A DNA stretch of 11,775 bases from Bacillota bacterium (GCA_021786555.1 JAJYNB010000400.1:1-11775); one strand, 5' to 3'; counted from the stretch's first letter, positions 1 through 6,621 are shown. The notes: generated by a model not told the origin, from the sequence alone. Made by a program: numbers and translations.

Positions 1-215
1 CATTTCTGTAAAAAGTAGCTGTAAAAATACTCTTTGATCATAAATCCCTTGTAACCAAGACAAATAATAAACTCATTAAAGCCGAAGTGACTGTAGATTT
101 TCATAATGTGCCAGAGAATTGGCTGCTCTCCGATTTCCACCAAGGGCTTTGGTTTAAAACGGGTTTCCTCAGCCAGTCTGGTGCCAAAGCCCGCTGCGAG
201 GATGACAACTTTCAT
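1..215 (-). CDS. rfbF: Glucose-1-phosphate cytidylyltransferase, N-terminal part (3' end beyond window)
   Basis: Read from an ATG at 215-213 toward position 1, this gives 71 codons with no stop, then leaves the window. The product starts MKVVILAAGFGTRL, the nucleotidyltransferase GxGTRL signature, followed by EETRFKPKPLVEIG, QPILWHIMKIY and ICLGYKG..IKEYF. This is a near residue-by-residue match to remembered RfbF/DdhA sequences. The family makes CDP-glucose from glucose-1-phosphate and CTP in the cytoplasm, the first step toward CDP-dideoxy or branched sugars of surface polysaccharides; the conserved Lys of KPKP contacts substrate. A GGGGGA ribosome site at 222-227 precedes the start by about 6 nt. 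It is divergent from the glycosyltransferase at 484, so this is the edge of a polysaccharide locus; CDP-glucose dehydratase would be expected further left. An overlapping plus-strand reading frame at 87-344 is only its shadow. Confidence 0.93.
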   Translation of the reverse strand, partial: MKVVILAAGFGTRLAEETRFKPKPLVEIGEQPILWHIMKIYSHFGFNEFIICLGYKGFMIKEYFYSYFLQK

Positions 216-320
216 TACAAATCCCCCAGTTCCCCAAAAAGTAGCAGGGTTAGGAATACGGCGACCCTAGGTACCAGTTTATCTTATGGTCCTATGTACT
301 TTAAGGTTACACAGGCAAAA

Positions 321-357
321 GAGGTGATGGCCCTTGAGAAATAAGGGTTATGACCTC
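321..357. promoter_or_regulatory. Imperfect inverted repeat between rfbF and glycosyltransferase
   Basis: Arms 321-335 (GAGGTGATGGCCCTT) and 343-357 (AAGGGTTATGACCTC) pair over 15 positions with one mismatch and two G-U wobbles around a 7-nt loop. It covers the proposed -35 of the glycosyltransferase promoter and lies about 105 bp upstream of rfbF. On the minus strand the stem is followed by TTTTG, so a weak leader terminator for rfbF is an alternative to an operator. Function is inferred only from position. Confidence 0.4.
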
Positions 358-376
358 TATTTGTCTAAAATATAAT
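348..376 (+). promoter_or_regulatory. Putative sigma-A promoter for the glycosyltransferase
   Basis: A perfect -10 hexamer TATAAT at 371-376 lies 17 bp after TTATGA at 348-353, a poor -35 with three of six consensus matches. Transcription would start near 383 and leave a leader of about 100 nt. The rest of the 216-483 gap shows no gene. Confidence 0.45.
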
Positions 377-483
377 TCCATAACAGGGAGAGAGTCTGCT
401 GCTTAAAGCGTCTCCATAGTGGAGCCGGCAGAAAAAATTCTCTTCATTGGCGGCGAGACTTTAGCAGATGGGAGTGACGGGCT

Positions 484-1392
484 ATGAGCATCACCATAGG
501 TGTAACGACATACAACCGGCCTGGTTATGTGAAAAAGATGAGACAGTCCCTTTATGCTTCCCGGGGTTTGGACAGATGCCATATTAGGGTTTACGATGAT
601 TGCAGCAACGAATTCACTATAGAAGATTTAAGGATTTTATTCCCAGATGCTAAAGAGATAGTAAGGCGGGAACGGAACCTTGGTTCAGATCAAAACATCA
701 GGCAAATGTTTGTTGACTTTTTGCAGACAGGGGACGACCTCTTAGTAGCTGCTGATTCCGACTTGCTTTTCCGGCCGGACTGGATAGACTTTGTGCTGGA
801 AAACTTTAAGTATACAGACGGCATGCTGGGCCTGTACAATTCGTTATTACATCTGTCGTCGGGTAAGGAAGTAGTTATTAACGCTAATGAATTTATTGAG
901 AAAAAGCACACCGGCTCAGCTGGAGTGGTGATGTCCAAAGAGATCGTGCGCGAGATCGTAGAGAATATTCCTCCTATGGCGGGTTATGATTGGGCCTGGT
1001 CCAAGTATTTAAGAAAAAGCGGCAAAAGGCTGCTGGTATCAAAGCGGAGTTACGTGCAGCACATAGGATTACGAGGGTATAATTGTGACGGGTTTAAAAC
1101 TACGGAATTTGGCTTATATTTTTATCCGGGGAACCAAATAAACGAGCAGTTTCTGATAGAGTTCTTCCAGGAATTCATAGTTGGCGTCGGTACATTAATC
1201 AGGCAGGAGACACTTGATATCAAAATAAGCAAATTTACAGTCTCTCCAATCAAGATTATTAAGCGTTCACGCAAAACTCTGAAGAGGCTGATGAAGCGAA
1301 AGATAAAGAAGCCAATCAAAAGATTAATAAAACGCCTGGTGAAAAAACCTGTTAAGCGTCTGCGATTAAAAAAGCGGAAAATAAGGCGGTAG
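484..1392 (+). CDS. GT-A fold (family 2-like) glycosyltransferase with cationic C-terminal tail
   Basis: The 302-residue protein starts MSITIGVTTYNRPGYV, the usual beta-strand and nucleotide-binding opening of GT2-like enzymes. VAADSDLLFRPDW (residues 88-100) holds a DSD motif equivalent to the metal-binding DxD, and AGYDWAWSKYL (166-176) fits the acceptor side. It probably transfers a sugar from a nucleotide donor at the cytoplasmic face of the membrane during surface polysaccharide synthesis; donor and acceptor cannot be read from sequence. Residues 250-302 form a tail with roughly half Lys/Arg and no acidic residue in its last 49, including a repeated KKP(I/V)KRL unit, probably a cationic amphipathic membrane or polyanion anchor. 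GGAGTGA (471-477) is the ribosome site. Base composition looks more AT-rich than the genes downstream, as is common for horizontally exchanged polysaccharide loci. Confidence 0.8.
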   Translation: MSITIGVTTYNRPGYVKKMRQSLYASRGLDRCHIRVYDDCSNEFTIEDLRILFPDAKEIVRRERNLGSDQNIRQMFVDFLQTGDDLLVAADSDLLFRPDWIDFVLENFKYTDGMLGLYNSLLHLSSGKEVVINANEFIEKKHTGSAGVVMSKEIVREIVENIPPMAGYDWAWSKYLRKSGKRLLVSKRSYVQHIGLRGYNCDGFKTTEFGLYFYPGNQINEQFLIEFFQEFIVGVGTLIRQETLDIKISKFTVSPIKIIKRSRKTLKRLMKRKIKKPIKRLIKRLVKKPVKRLRLKKRKIRR

Positions 1393-1459
1393 AGGACAGA
1401 AGGAATTGCCGCATAACATACCAGGCAAACTATGTTTGGTTTGAAGTCAGGAACTCCTC

Positions 1460-1487
1460 TTGACTTAAGTGTATTAAGATATATAAT
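1460..1487 (+). promoter_or_regulatory. Sigma-A promoter of the GntR/ABC operon
   Basis: TTGACT at 1460-1465 and a perfect TATAAT at 1482-1487 are separated by 16 bp. Transcription should start near 1494, leaving a leader of about 25 nt before the regulator gene at 1519. Confidence 0.8.
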
Positions 1488-1492
1488 ACACT
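1468..1492. promoter_or_regulatory. Palindromic operator overlapping the -10 box (probable GntR autoregulatory site)
   Basis: AGTGTATTA (1468-1476) and TAATACACT (1484-1492) are perfect 9-bp inverted repeats separated by 7 bp. The palindrome fills the promoter spacer and covers the -10 hexamer, so a dimeric repressor bound here would block RNA polymerase. The GntR-family gene begins 26 bp downstream. Palindromes flanked by GT and AC are usual operators for this family, and YtrA-type members normally repress their own ABC operon. Confidence 0.72.
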
Positions 1493-1518
1493 ATAGACAC
1501 TAAATCTAGGAGGCCGGC

Positions 1519-1905
1519 ATGGAACCCATTAAGGTGGCGGGAATTACGTTTCGGCTGGATGCCACAAAGCCTTTTTATGAGCAAATTGTGGCCCAGGTGT
1601 GCGGCGCTTTGGCCCGGGGAGAACTGGGCCTGGAGGAACGCATGCCCTCGGTGCGTGAGCTGGCCCAATTGCTTAAAGTCAACCCCAACACAGTGATGCG
1701 GGCATACCAGGATTTGGAGAGGAGCGGACTACTTGTGACGTACCGCGGGCAGGGAACCTTTACAACCAACAAGCCTGAACCGGTGGAACGAATCCGGCGT
1801 GAACTGGCCCATGGGGCGGTACAGGACTTGGTTGGGGTTATGCGGCAACTGGGGCTGAGCCGGGAGCAGACCATGACCCTGATACAGGAGGTGGATTGGG
1901 AATGA
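1519..1905 (+). CDS. GntR-family transcriptional regulator, YtrA subfamily
   Basis: A 128-residue DNA-binding protein. Residues about 16-82 form a GntR winged helix: KPFYEQIVAQV, RMPSVRELAQLLKVNPNTVMRAY as helix-turn-helix, then the wing LERSGLLVTYRGQGTF. Only about 45 residues follow, with no room for a FadR, HutC or MocR ligand domain, which is the mark of the YtrA subfamily. These regulators typically repress an adjoining ABC exporter operon and respond to cell-envelope antibiotics or related stress; the inducer here is unknown. AGGAGG at 1508-1513 lies 5 nt before the ATG. Its last codons overlap the next gene by ATGA, indicating translational coupling with the ATPase. Confidence 0.9.
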   Translation: MEPIKVAGITFRLDATKPFYEQIVAQVCGALARGELGLEERMPSVRELAQLLKVNPNTVMRAYQDLERSGLLVTYRGQGTFTTNKPEPVERIRRELAHGAVQDLVGVMRQLGLSREQTMTLIQEVDWE

Positions 1906-2600
1906 CTGAACTTCTTAGACTGGATGAGGTAGGGAAATCTTTCCGGGGCCGGAAAGTCGTAGACGGGATAAGTTTTACTTTGAGGCAGGGGCGTGCAGTG
2001 GGACTCTTGGGACCAAACGGAGCGGGCAAGTCTACTCTGCTTAAAATCGCTGTAGGGCTTATAGCGGCCGATTCAGGTAAGGTTCAACTTTTTGGGGGAA
2101 CACCATCCTGGCGCTCCTTCGAGCGCGTTGCCTTTTTACCCGATCGGGGACATTTCACCCGAGGGATGAGTGTTTCTGAAGCGCTGCAATTGGCCGGCAG
2201 ACTGTATCCGGGATTTAACCCGGGAACGGCCCGGGAAATTCTGGAGGATGCCCGGATCAGCCGCGGCGCATATGTCAACGAATTGTCCAAGGGACAGGAA
2301 GCCCGTTTCCACCTGGCCCTGTGCTTAGCCCGGAGGCCCGCTGTACTGGTGCTGGATGAGCCTTTTGCCGGGCTGGACATCTTATCACGGGAAGCCATGG
2401 TGGAAGCGGTTATTGGAGCCATCGCCGGAGGAGTGCAGTCCGTACTGATGAGCACCCATGATGTGGATGATGTGGAAGGCTTGTTTGATGAAGTGATTCT
2501 GCTCCGCGACGGGGGATTGAGCCTTTGGGATGAGGCCGAGACTCTGCGGGCCAGGTATGGCTCTTTGCGGCAGATGTATAAGGAGGTAATGAGGGGATGA
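1902..2600 (+). CDS. ABC transporter ATP-binding protein (YtrB/CcmA-like)
   Basis: A 232-residue nucleotide-binding subunit that should power the permease encoded next. Walker A is GPNGAGKST (37-45), the signature is the variant LSKGQ (128-132), Walker B is VLVLDEP (148-154) followed by FAGLD, and the switch histidine is in STHD (H186). At the Q-loop the sequence reads VAFLPDRG, so Asp81 stands where Gln is usual. The ATG at 1902 is preferred to an in-frame TTG at 1896: it forms an ATGA overlap with the regulator stop and sits 9 nt after AGGAGGT (1886-1892), whereas the TTG would sit only 3 nt away. Being second in a GntR-led operon suggests inducible export or detoxification; the substrate is unknown. 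Confidence 0.9.
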   Translation: MTELLRLDEVGKSFRGRKVVDGISFTLRQGRAVGLLGPNGAGKSTLLKIAVGLIAADSGKVQLFGGTPSWRSFERVAFLPDRGHFTRGMSVSEALQLAGRLYPGFNPGTAREILEDARISRGAYVNELSKGQEARFHLALCLARRPAVLVLDEPFAGLDILSREAMVEAVIGAIAGGVQSVLMSTHDVDDVEGLFDEVILLRDGGLSLWDEAETLRARYGSLRQMYKEVMRG

Positions 2601-3349
2601 CCTTGGCAGACTTGATAACCTTCGAGCGCAAGCGCTGGTCGGGCAGCCCCTGGCGGCCGACCAGACTGGGGCGCTGGCTCCTGGCGGTAATTGCGGTTCT
2701 TTGGCTGGTTGTTTCGGCTGTTTTAGCCAGGTCGGGCTGGATGTGGATGCGGACTTTTGCTGTTTCCTGGCTGGCCTTAATCGGCATATTGTACGCCGCC
2801 CCAGGACTGGCGGCAAAGGCCATGGTCCGCGAGTGGCGGGAAGACACTGTCTGGTGGTGGCTTTCCCTGCCAGCCCCCAGGGAGAAACTGCTCTTGGCCA
2901 AATTTACTGCCATTTTGGCCCGCTGGCTGCGCCTGTGGCTGTTAGTTTTTTTCTACATTGGCGTGTATGTGACTGTCTTGAATGCGGCAACATGGGGGTT
3001 GTCCTGGCAGGTAGTTGTTGAACAGTGCAAAATCGTCCTGGGAGAAGGTCTGCTTGCCCTGGCCCTGGGACCCTTTCTCATCACTATAGGCATGTGGATG
3101 GGAATCGTGCGCCGGGAAGCCCGGGCGTTGATTGCCCTGATGTGGCTTTTGTTGATTGGAATACTGAACTTTCAGGCCCAAATACTAGGGTTAAAGGTTT
3201 CCGGGCAGGGCAGTGATATCAGAGTTGAGCTAACGCCTAACTATTTCTGGATCGGGCTCGAATTCTTTGCTGCCTATATTTTGGCCGGAGTAATCTTTGC
3301 GGGACTTGTACGCTGGCTGAAAAACAGGGCTTACAGCAGGGTGGGTTGA
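2597..3349 (+). CDS. ABC transporter permease subunit, six predicted membrane helices
   Basis: A 250-residue integral membrane protein with hydrophobic segments at about 27-45, 54-75, 111-130, 148-170, 176-197 and 216-238, the usual count for an ABC-2-type permease. The N-terminus is cytoplasmic and basic (FERKRW, RPTRLGRW). I see no family-specific motif, so assignment rests on topology and on its position just after an ATPase gene. The ATG overlaps the ATPase stop (ATGA), again 9 nt after an AGGAGGT (2581-2587), the same junction as between regulator and ATPase, so all three proteins are probably made in coupled amounts. Substrate unknown; export of a peptide or lipid-like toxic compound is the usual role of such units. 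Confidence 0.78.
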   Translation: MTLADLITFERKRWSGSPWRPTRLGRWLLAVIAVLWLVVSAVLARSGWMWMRTFAVSWLALIGILYAAPGLAAKAMVREWREDTVWWWLSLPAPREKLLLAKFTAILARWLRLWLLVFFYIGVYVTVLNAATWGLSWQVVVEQCKIVLGEGLLALALGPFLITIGMWMGIVRREARALIALMWLLLIGILNFQAQILGLKVSGQGSDIRVELTPNYFWIGLEFFAAYILAGVIFAGLVRWLKNRAYSRVG

Positions 3350-3381
3350 TTTCTGTAAGTTGAACTGAAAGGGGTATGTAT

Positions 3382-4341
3382 ATGGCAGCAGAAAGCGCAG
3401 GGGCCATGGCCATTGCCGGCCTGGAATTAACCAAACGGTTCGGACACACTACTGCCTTGGAGAAAGTGCGGCTTCAGGTTGCGCCGGGAGATTTCTTCGG
3501 GCTCCTGGGCCCGAACGGGGCAGGGAAAAGCACCTTGATGAAATTGGTTACGGGTATCCTGGAGCCAACAGGCGGGTCCATAGAAGTATTCGGGCACAAA
3601 GCGGGGAGAAACGATGAAGTCAGGCGCTTGGTGGGCTATGTACCCCAGGATGTGGCCTTGTATGAAAGCCTCACTGCTATGCATAACTTGCAGTTTTTTG
3701 GCGAGATGTACTCTTTGAGGGGGAGAACGCTGAGAAAACGGCTTGAGGAGGTCCTGGAATTTGTGGGCCTGACGGAGAAGGCGGACGAGGCAGTCAAGAC
3801 CTATTCCGGCGGTATGAAGCGGCGCTTGAATGTGGCGGCGGCTATTCTGCACAGACCCAAGCTTCTTCTGCTGGACGAGCCTACGGTCGGGGTTGATCCC
3901 CATTCCCGCAACCGCTTGTTCGAGATGTTCCGGCGCCTGCGGCAGGAGGGAACCACTATTGTCTACTCCAGCCACTACATGGAAGAGGTAGAAGAGCTGT
4001 GTGACTCGGTAGGCATTATTGACCATGGCAGGTTGATCGAACAGGACAGGTTGGCGGACTTGCTGGCCCGGTATGCAGGAAACCAGGTGTATGTTGAGCT
4101 GCCTCCGGATGCGGCTCGGGACGAAGGCCGCTGGCTGGCCCAGTCCTATCCCGGGCTGCTTTCAGCTCACCAGGCGGGAGCGGGGTGGCTGGCGGAGGCC
4201 GGGGACCGCCTGGAATTGATGCAGGCTCTGCTCAAAGCGGCCTCAGAAGAAAAAATGGATTTGCGCCGCCTGGAACTGGTAAAACCGTCCCTGGAATCAG
4301 TCTTTTTGAAGCTGACCGGGGAAACTTTGCGGGATGAGTAG
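3382..4341 (+). CDS. ABC-2 type transporter ATP-binding protein (DrrA/NatA/CcmA-like)
   Basis: A 319-residue protein. The ATPase domain covers about residues 11-220: Walker A GPNGAGKST (43-51), Q-loop VPQD (87-90), signature YSGGM (141-145), Walker B LLLLDEP (161-167) and H-loop SSHYMEE (H198), all intact. About 100 further residues resemble the accessory C-terminal domain found in drug-export ATPases such as DrrA. The start at 3382 is preferred to the ATG at 3376 because the AAAGGGG ribosome site (3368-3374) is 7 nt from the former and only 1 nt from the latter. It lies about 30 bp after the first permease and 12 bp before the second, so it belongs to the same transcription unit and pairs with the permease at 4354. 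Confidence 0.9.
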   Translation: MAAESAGAMAIAGLELTKRFGHTTALEKVRLQVAPGDFFGLLGPNGAGKSTLMKLVTGILEPTGGSIEVFGHKAGRNDEVRRLVGYVPQDVALYESLTAMHNLQFFGEMYSLRGRTLRKRLEEVLEFVGLTEKADEAVKTYSGGMKRRLNVAAAILHRPKLLLLDEPTVGVDPHSRNRLFEMFRRLRQEGTTIVYSSHYMEEVEELCDSVGIIDHGRLIEQDRLADLLARYAGNQVYVELPPDAARDEGRWLAQSYPGLLSAHQAGAGWLAEAGDRLELMQALLKAASEEKMDLRRLELVKPSLESVFLKLTGETLRDE

Positions 4342-4353
4342 GAGGACACTCTG

Positions 4354-5442
4354 ATGATACTTGCAGTATGGCTCAAGGAATTGCGCAAGCTGGTGCGGGA
4401 GAGGGGGAATTTTGTTTACCTGCTGGTAATGCCCATGGCTTTTATGATCTTATTCTACTTTCTGTTTAACCAGTCTGGTACCGGTATTAAGCTTAACATC
4501 GTGGATGCTGACCATTCAGCACTGTCGCAGCAATTCATCGGGGCGGTTAAAAAGATTCCCGGGTTTCAGGTTAGCGAAGCGACGGACGGTATAAGCCAAG
4601 TGCGGCAGGAGGTTGCCCAGGGTAAACTCAACCTGGCGGTCATCATACCCCAGGGTTTTGCGGCGGGGCTAGCCCAGCGTCAGCCGGTGAACATCACCCT
4701 GGCAACGGGACCTAATGCAGCTCAGTCCACCGGACCGGTAAGCAGTGTGCTGGAGCGCCTTGGTCAGCGCTTTGCCGACCCGAACCGCCCACCGGACCTT
4801 GTTCAGGTTAAGGTGGAGCAGGCCGGCGGCGGGCCTGCACCTTCCATAGCGTCCCAGATCGTGCCGGGCTACACCGTGATGTTTGTCTTTTATATCATGA
4901 TAACGATCCTGCGCAGCATGTTTAAGGAAAGGGACGGAGGCATACTGGAGAGGGTTAAAACAACACCGCTAAAGGCATATCAGTATATGCTGGGAATGTG
5001 GCTGCCACAGGTTCTGGCCGCCATGGTCCAAATTTTTGTACTCTTCGCCTTCGGCCACTGGCTGCTGAAGCTGGAATTGGGAAACTATGGTCTGCTGTTT
5101 CTGCTCTCCCTGGCCCTGGCCCTCTGCGCCACCGCCCTGGGGATGATGCTGACCATGCTGGCCAAAGGTGAGAACCAGGGGATGGCCATGATGCAGTTCT
5201 TTACCTTGGGAGGGGCGGCTATGGCTGGATTATGGATGCCGTTGGACATGCTCCCCGCCACGATGCAAAAGATCGCCCACATCCTGCCCCAGTATTGGGC
5301 CATGCAGGGTTATCAGGCACTGTTGTTAAACACCGGGGACCGGCAGGTTGTCTGGACCGGCATAGGGATGTTAACAGCCATAGCTTTGGTGGCTGTCGGC
5401 ATTGCGGCCACCAGATTTAAACAGTTCGCCAGGGCAGAGTAG
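4354..5442 (+). CDS. ABC-2 type transporter permease
   Basis: A 362-residue membrane subunit for the preceding ATPase. Topology matches ABC-2 exporters with a split first helix: one segment at 20-38, an external domain at about 40-168, then five segments at about 170-188, 214-236, 245-268, 278-298 and 336-353. KERDGGILERVKTTPL (191-206) is the typical cytoplasmic loop after the second helix, and GLWMPLDMLP (292-301) with LPQYWAMQGY (311-320) are typical of this family. AGGAGG (4340-4345) lies 8 nt before the ATG. The family exports antibiotics, lipids or sodium; the ATPase/permease pairing resembles drug-resistance exporters, but substrate cannot be read. It is the last gene before a 224-bp spacer. 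Confidence 0.88.
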   Translation: MILAVWLKELRKLVRERGNFVYLLVMPMAFMILFYFLFNQSGTGIKLNIVDADHSALSQQFIGAVKKIPGFQVSEATDGISQVRQEVAQGKLNLAVIIPQGFAAGLAQRQPVNITLATGPNAAQSTGPVSSVLERLGQRFADPNRPPDLVQVKVEQAGGGPAPSIASQIVPGYTVMFVFYIMITILRSMFKERDGGILERVKTTPLKAYQYMLGMWLPQVLAAMVQIFVLFAFGHWLLKLELGNYGLLFLLSLALALCATALGMMLTMLAKGENQGMAMMQFFTLGGAAMAGLWMPLDMLPATMQKIAHILPQYWAMQGYQALLLNTGDRQVVWTGIGMLTAIALVAVGIAATRFKQFARAE

Positions 5443-5486
5443 CCACCCGTGCCGGCTGGAGTAACCGGACCCCGGCGCCCTCACAT

Positions 5487-5523
5487 CTCAGTGCTTTACT
5501 GAGTAGCAGAGCCCCTTGGCTCT
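5487..5523 (+). terminator. Two short hairpins after the ABC operon, weak terminator candidate
   Basis: CTCAGT/ACTGAG (5487-5492, 5498-5503) and AGAGCC/GGCTCT (5508-5513, 5518-5523) are two perfect 6-bp stems with 4-5 nt loops, 45-80 bp after the permease stop. The following bases TTGACAAATT are not a good U-run, so efficient rho-independent termination is doubtful. Confidence 0.35.
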
Positions 5524-5565
5524 TGACAAATTCCAACCCAAAAGGCAAATTTCCTGAAAAAAATG

Positions 5566-5597
5566 CTAGGACGCCAGAACCGTCCCCTTGTCCTGGG
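5566..5597. repeat. Conserved-loop hairpin repeat, copy 1
   Basis: Stem CTAGGAC / GTCCTGG (7 positions with one wobble) encloses AGAACCGTCCCC (5576-5587), the complement of the GGGGACGGTTCT core. Three similar hairpins occur at 7495, 11327 and 11438. It lies in the spacer between the ABC cluster and uppP. No gene is seen in that spacer. A TATAAT at 5624-5629 could be the uppP -10 but lacks a fitting -35. Confidence 0.7.
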
Positions 5598-5666
5598 ACT
5601 GGCGGCGGAGGGGGCAAATAGAGTATAATTAATCCAGTACGCCAAGGGGAGGGTTAAAACGACAAC

Positions 5667-6470
5667 ATGGGACATTATACAGTGGCGCTCATTCAAGGGA
5701 TAGTCGAAGGGTTGACAGAATTTATCCCTGTGTCTTCCACCGGTCACCTGATATTGGCTGGTTCCCTGCTGGGATTTGAAGGGGAGAAGGCGAAAACCTT
5801 TGAGGTGGTTATCCAACTGGGGGCTATTCTTGCTGTGTTGATTCTGTACTGGAAAAGGGTATTAAGCCTGTTTGCCCTTGCGCCCAGAAAAGCCGGGGGG
5901 TTAAACCTCCTACACCTGATCATCGCATGTATACCCGCAGCCGTTATCGGTTTGGCGGCGGAAAAGTACATTGACAAGTATTTGTTTTCTCCGGCAACGG
6001 TGCTGATTGGCCTGATTGCCGGGGGGATCATGATGATCTACGCCGAGCGGAGGGCCGGCCGGGTCAGGACAAAAAACCTGGATCAAATATCTTACGCTCA
6101 GGCTTTTGGGGTGGGATTGTCCCAGTGCCTGGCCCTGTGGCCTGGCTTTTCCCGTTCCGGCGCAACCATTTCCTTCGGCCTGATGACAGGCATGGACCGC
6201 AAGACTGCGGCGGAGTTTTCCTTCCTGTTAGCTATTCCGATAATGTTTGGCGCCAGCGGACTTTCCCTGGTAAAACACATTGGCATTTTTGACCGCAGTG
6301 ACCTGTTCTTTCTCGCTATAGGCTTTATCGTTTCTTTTATTGTCGCCTGGTTTGCAGTCGTGTGGTTCTTGCGACTGCTGCAGCGAGTTAATTTGACACC
6401 ATTTGCTGTATACCGCTTTATTGTGGCTTTTATCTTTGCGGTTCTACTGTTGCAGGGGGTTGTCAAGTAG
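5667..6470 (+). CDS. uppP: Undecaprenyl-diphosphatase (UppP/BacA)
   Basis: A 267-residue integral membrane enzyme that dephosphorylates undecaprenyl pyrophosphate, recycling the lipid carrier for peptidoglycan and other envelope polymers; higher dosage gives bacitracin resistance. Both family signatures are present: QGIVEGLTEFIPVSSTGHL (residues 10-28), with E14, E18 and H27 at the places of the catalytic Glu and His residues, and PGFSRSGATIS (159-169) with the essential Arg at 163. Length equals the usual 260-280. At least seven hydrophobic segments are visible. GGGGAGGG (5646-5653) is the ribosome site, 13 nt from the ATG, which is rather long. It stands alone between spacers, downstream of two ABC exporters and upstream of the purine operon, so it is probably transcribed separately or by weak read-through. 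Confidence 0.95.
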   Translation: MGHYTVALIQGIVEGLTEFIPVSSTGHLILAGSLLGFEGEKAKTFEVVIQLGAILAVLILYWKRVLSLFALAPRKAGGLNLLHLIIACIPAAVIGLAAEKYIDKYLFSPATVLIGLIAGGIMMIYAERRAGRVRTKNLDQISYAQAFGVGLSQCLALWPGFSRSGATISFGLMTGMDRKTAAEFSFLLAIPIMFGASGLSLVKHIGIFDRSDLFFLAIGFIVSFIVAWFAVVWFLRLLQRVNLTPFAVYRFIVAFIFAVLLLQGVVK

Positions 6471-6520
6471 CCACGCAGCTCAGATAAAGTCCGCCCATGG
6501 ATGGTTTAAAACATAACGCT

Positions 6521-6568
6521 AGGCGAACATTGTCTGCGAGTTCGAAAACAATGTTCGCCTTATTTCTT
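6521..6568 (+). terminator. Perfect 13-bp inverted repeat: uppP terminator and/or PurBox-like operator
   Basis: AGGCGAACATTGT (6521-6533) and ACAATGTTCGCCT (6548-6560) are exact complements around a 14-nt loop, followed by TATTTCTT. That fits a rho-independent terminator 50 bp after uppP, though the loop is long. The arms also contain CGAACATT and AATGTTCG, resembling the CGAAC cores of paired inverted PurBoxes bound by Bacillus-type PurR. Relative to a start site near 6602 the arms lie at about -81 to -69 and -54 to -42, a place suited to repression of the purine promoter. The two roles do not exclude each other. Confidence 0.7.
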
Positions 6569-6595
6569 GACCCGGCGCACAATGGCTGTTAAAAT
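6567..6595 (+). promoter_or_regulatory. Sigma-A promoter of the purine operon
   Basis: TTGACC (6567-6572) and TAAAAT (6590-6595) are separated by exactly 17 bp. Transcription would begin near 6602, about 20 nt before the guanine aptamer. The -35 overlaps the T-rich tail of the upstream inverted repeat. Confidence 0.8.
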
Positions 6596-6621
6596 AATAA
6601 GGTGGATAAAATTTCATACCG

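Noticed and set aside
87..344. 85-residue plus-strand reading frame at the left edge
   Set aside because: It lies opposite the clear rfbF start on the minus strand, has no recognisable domain and a low-complexity Ser-rich composition; it is a shadow.
2385..4026. Long minus-strand frames opposite the ABC genes (143-199 residues)
   Set aside because: They overlap genes with full motif sets, show no family motif and lack ribosome sites; GC-rich coding sequence often gives such frames.
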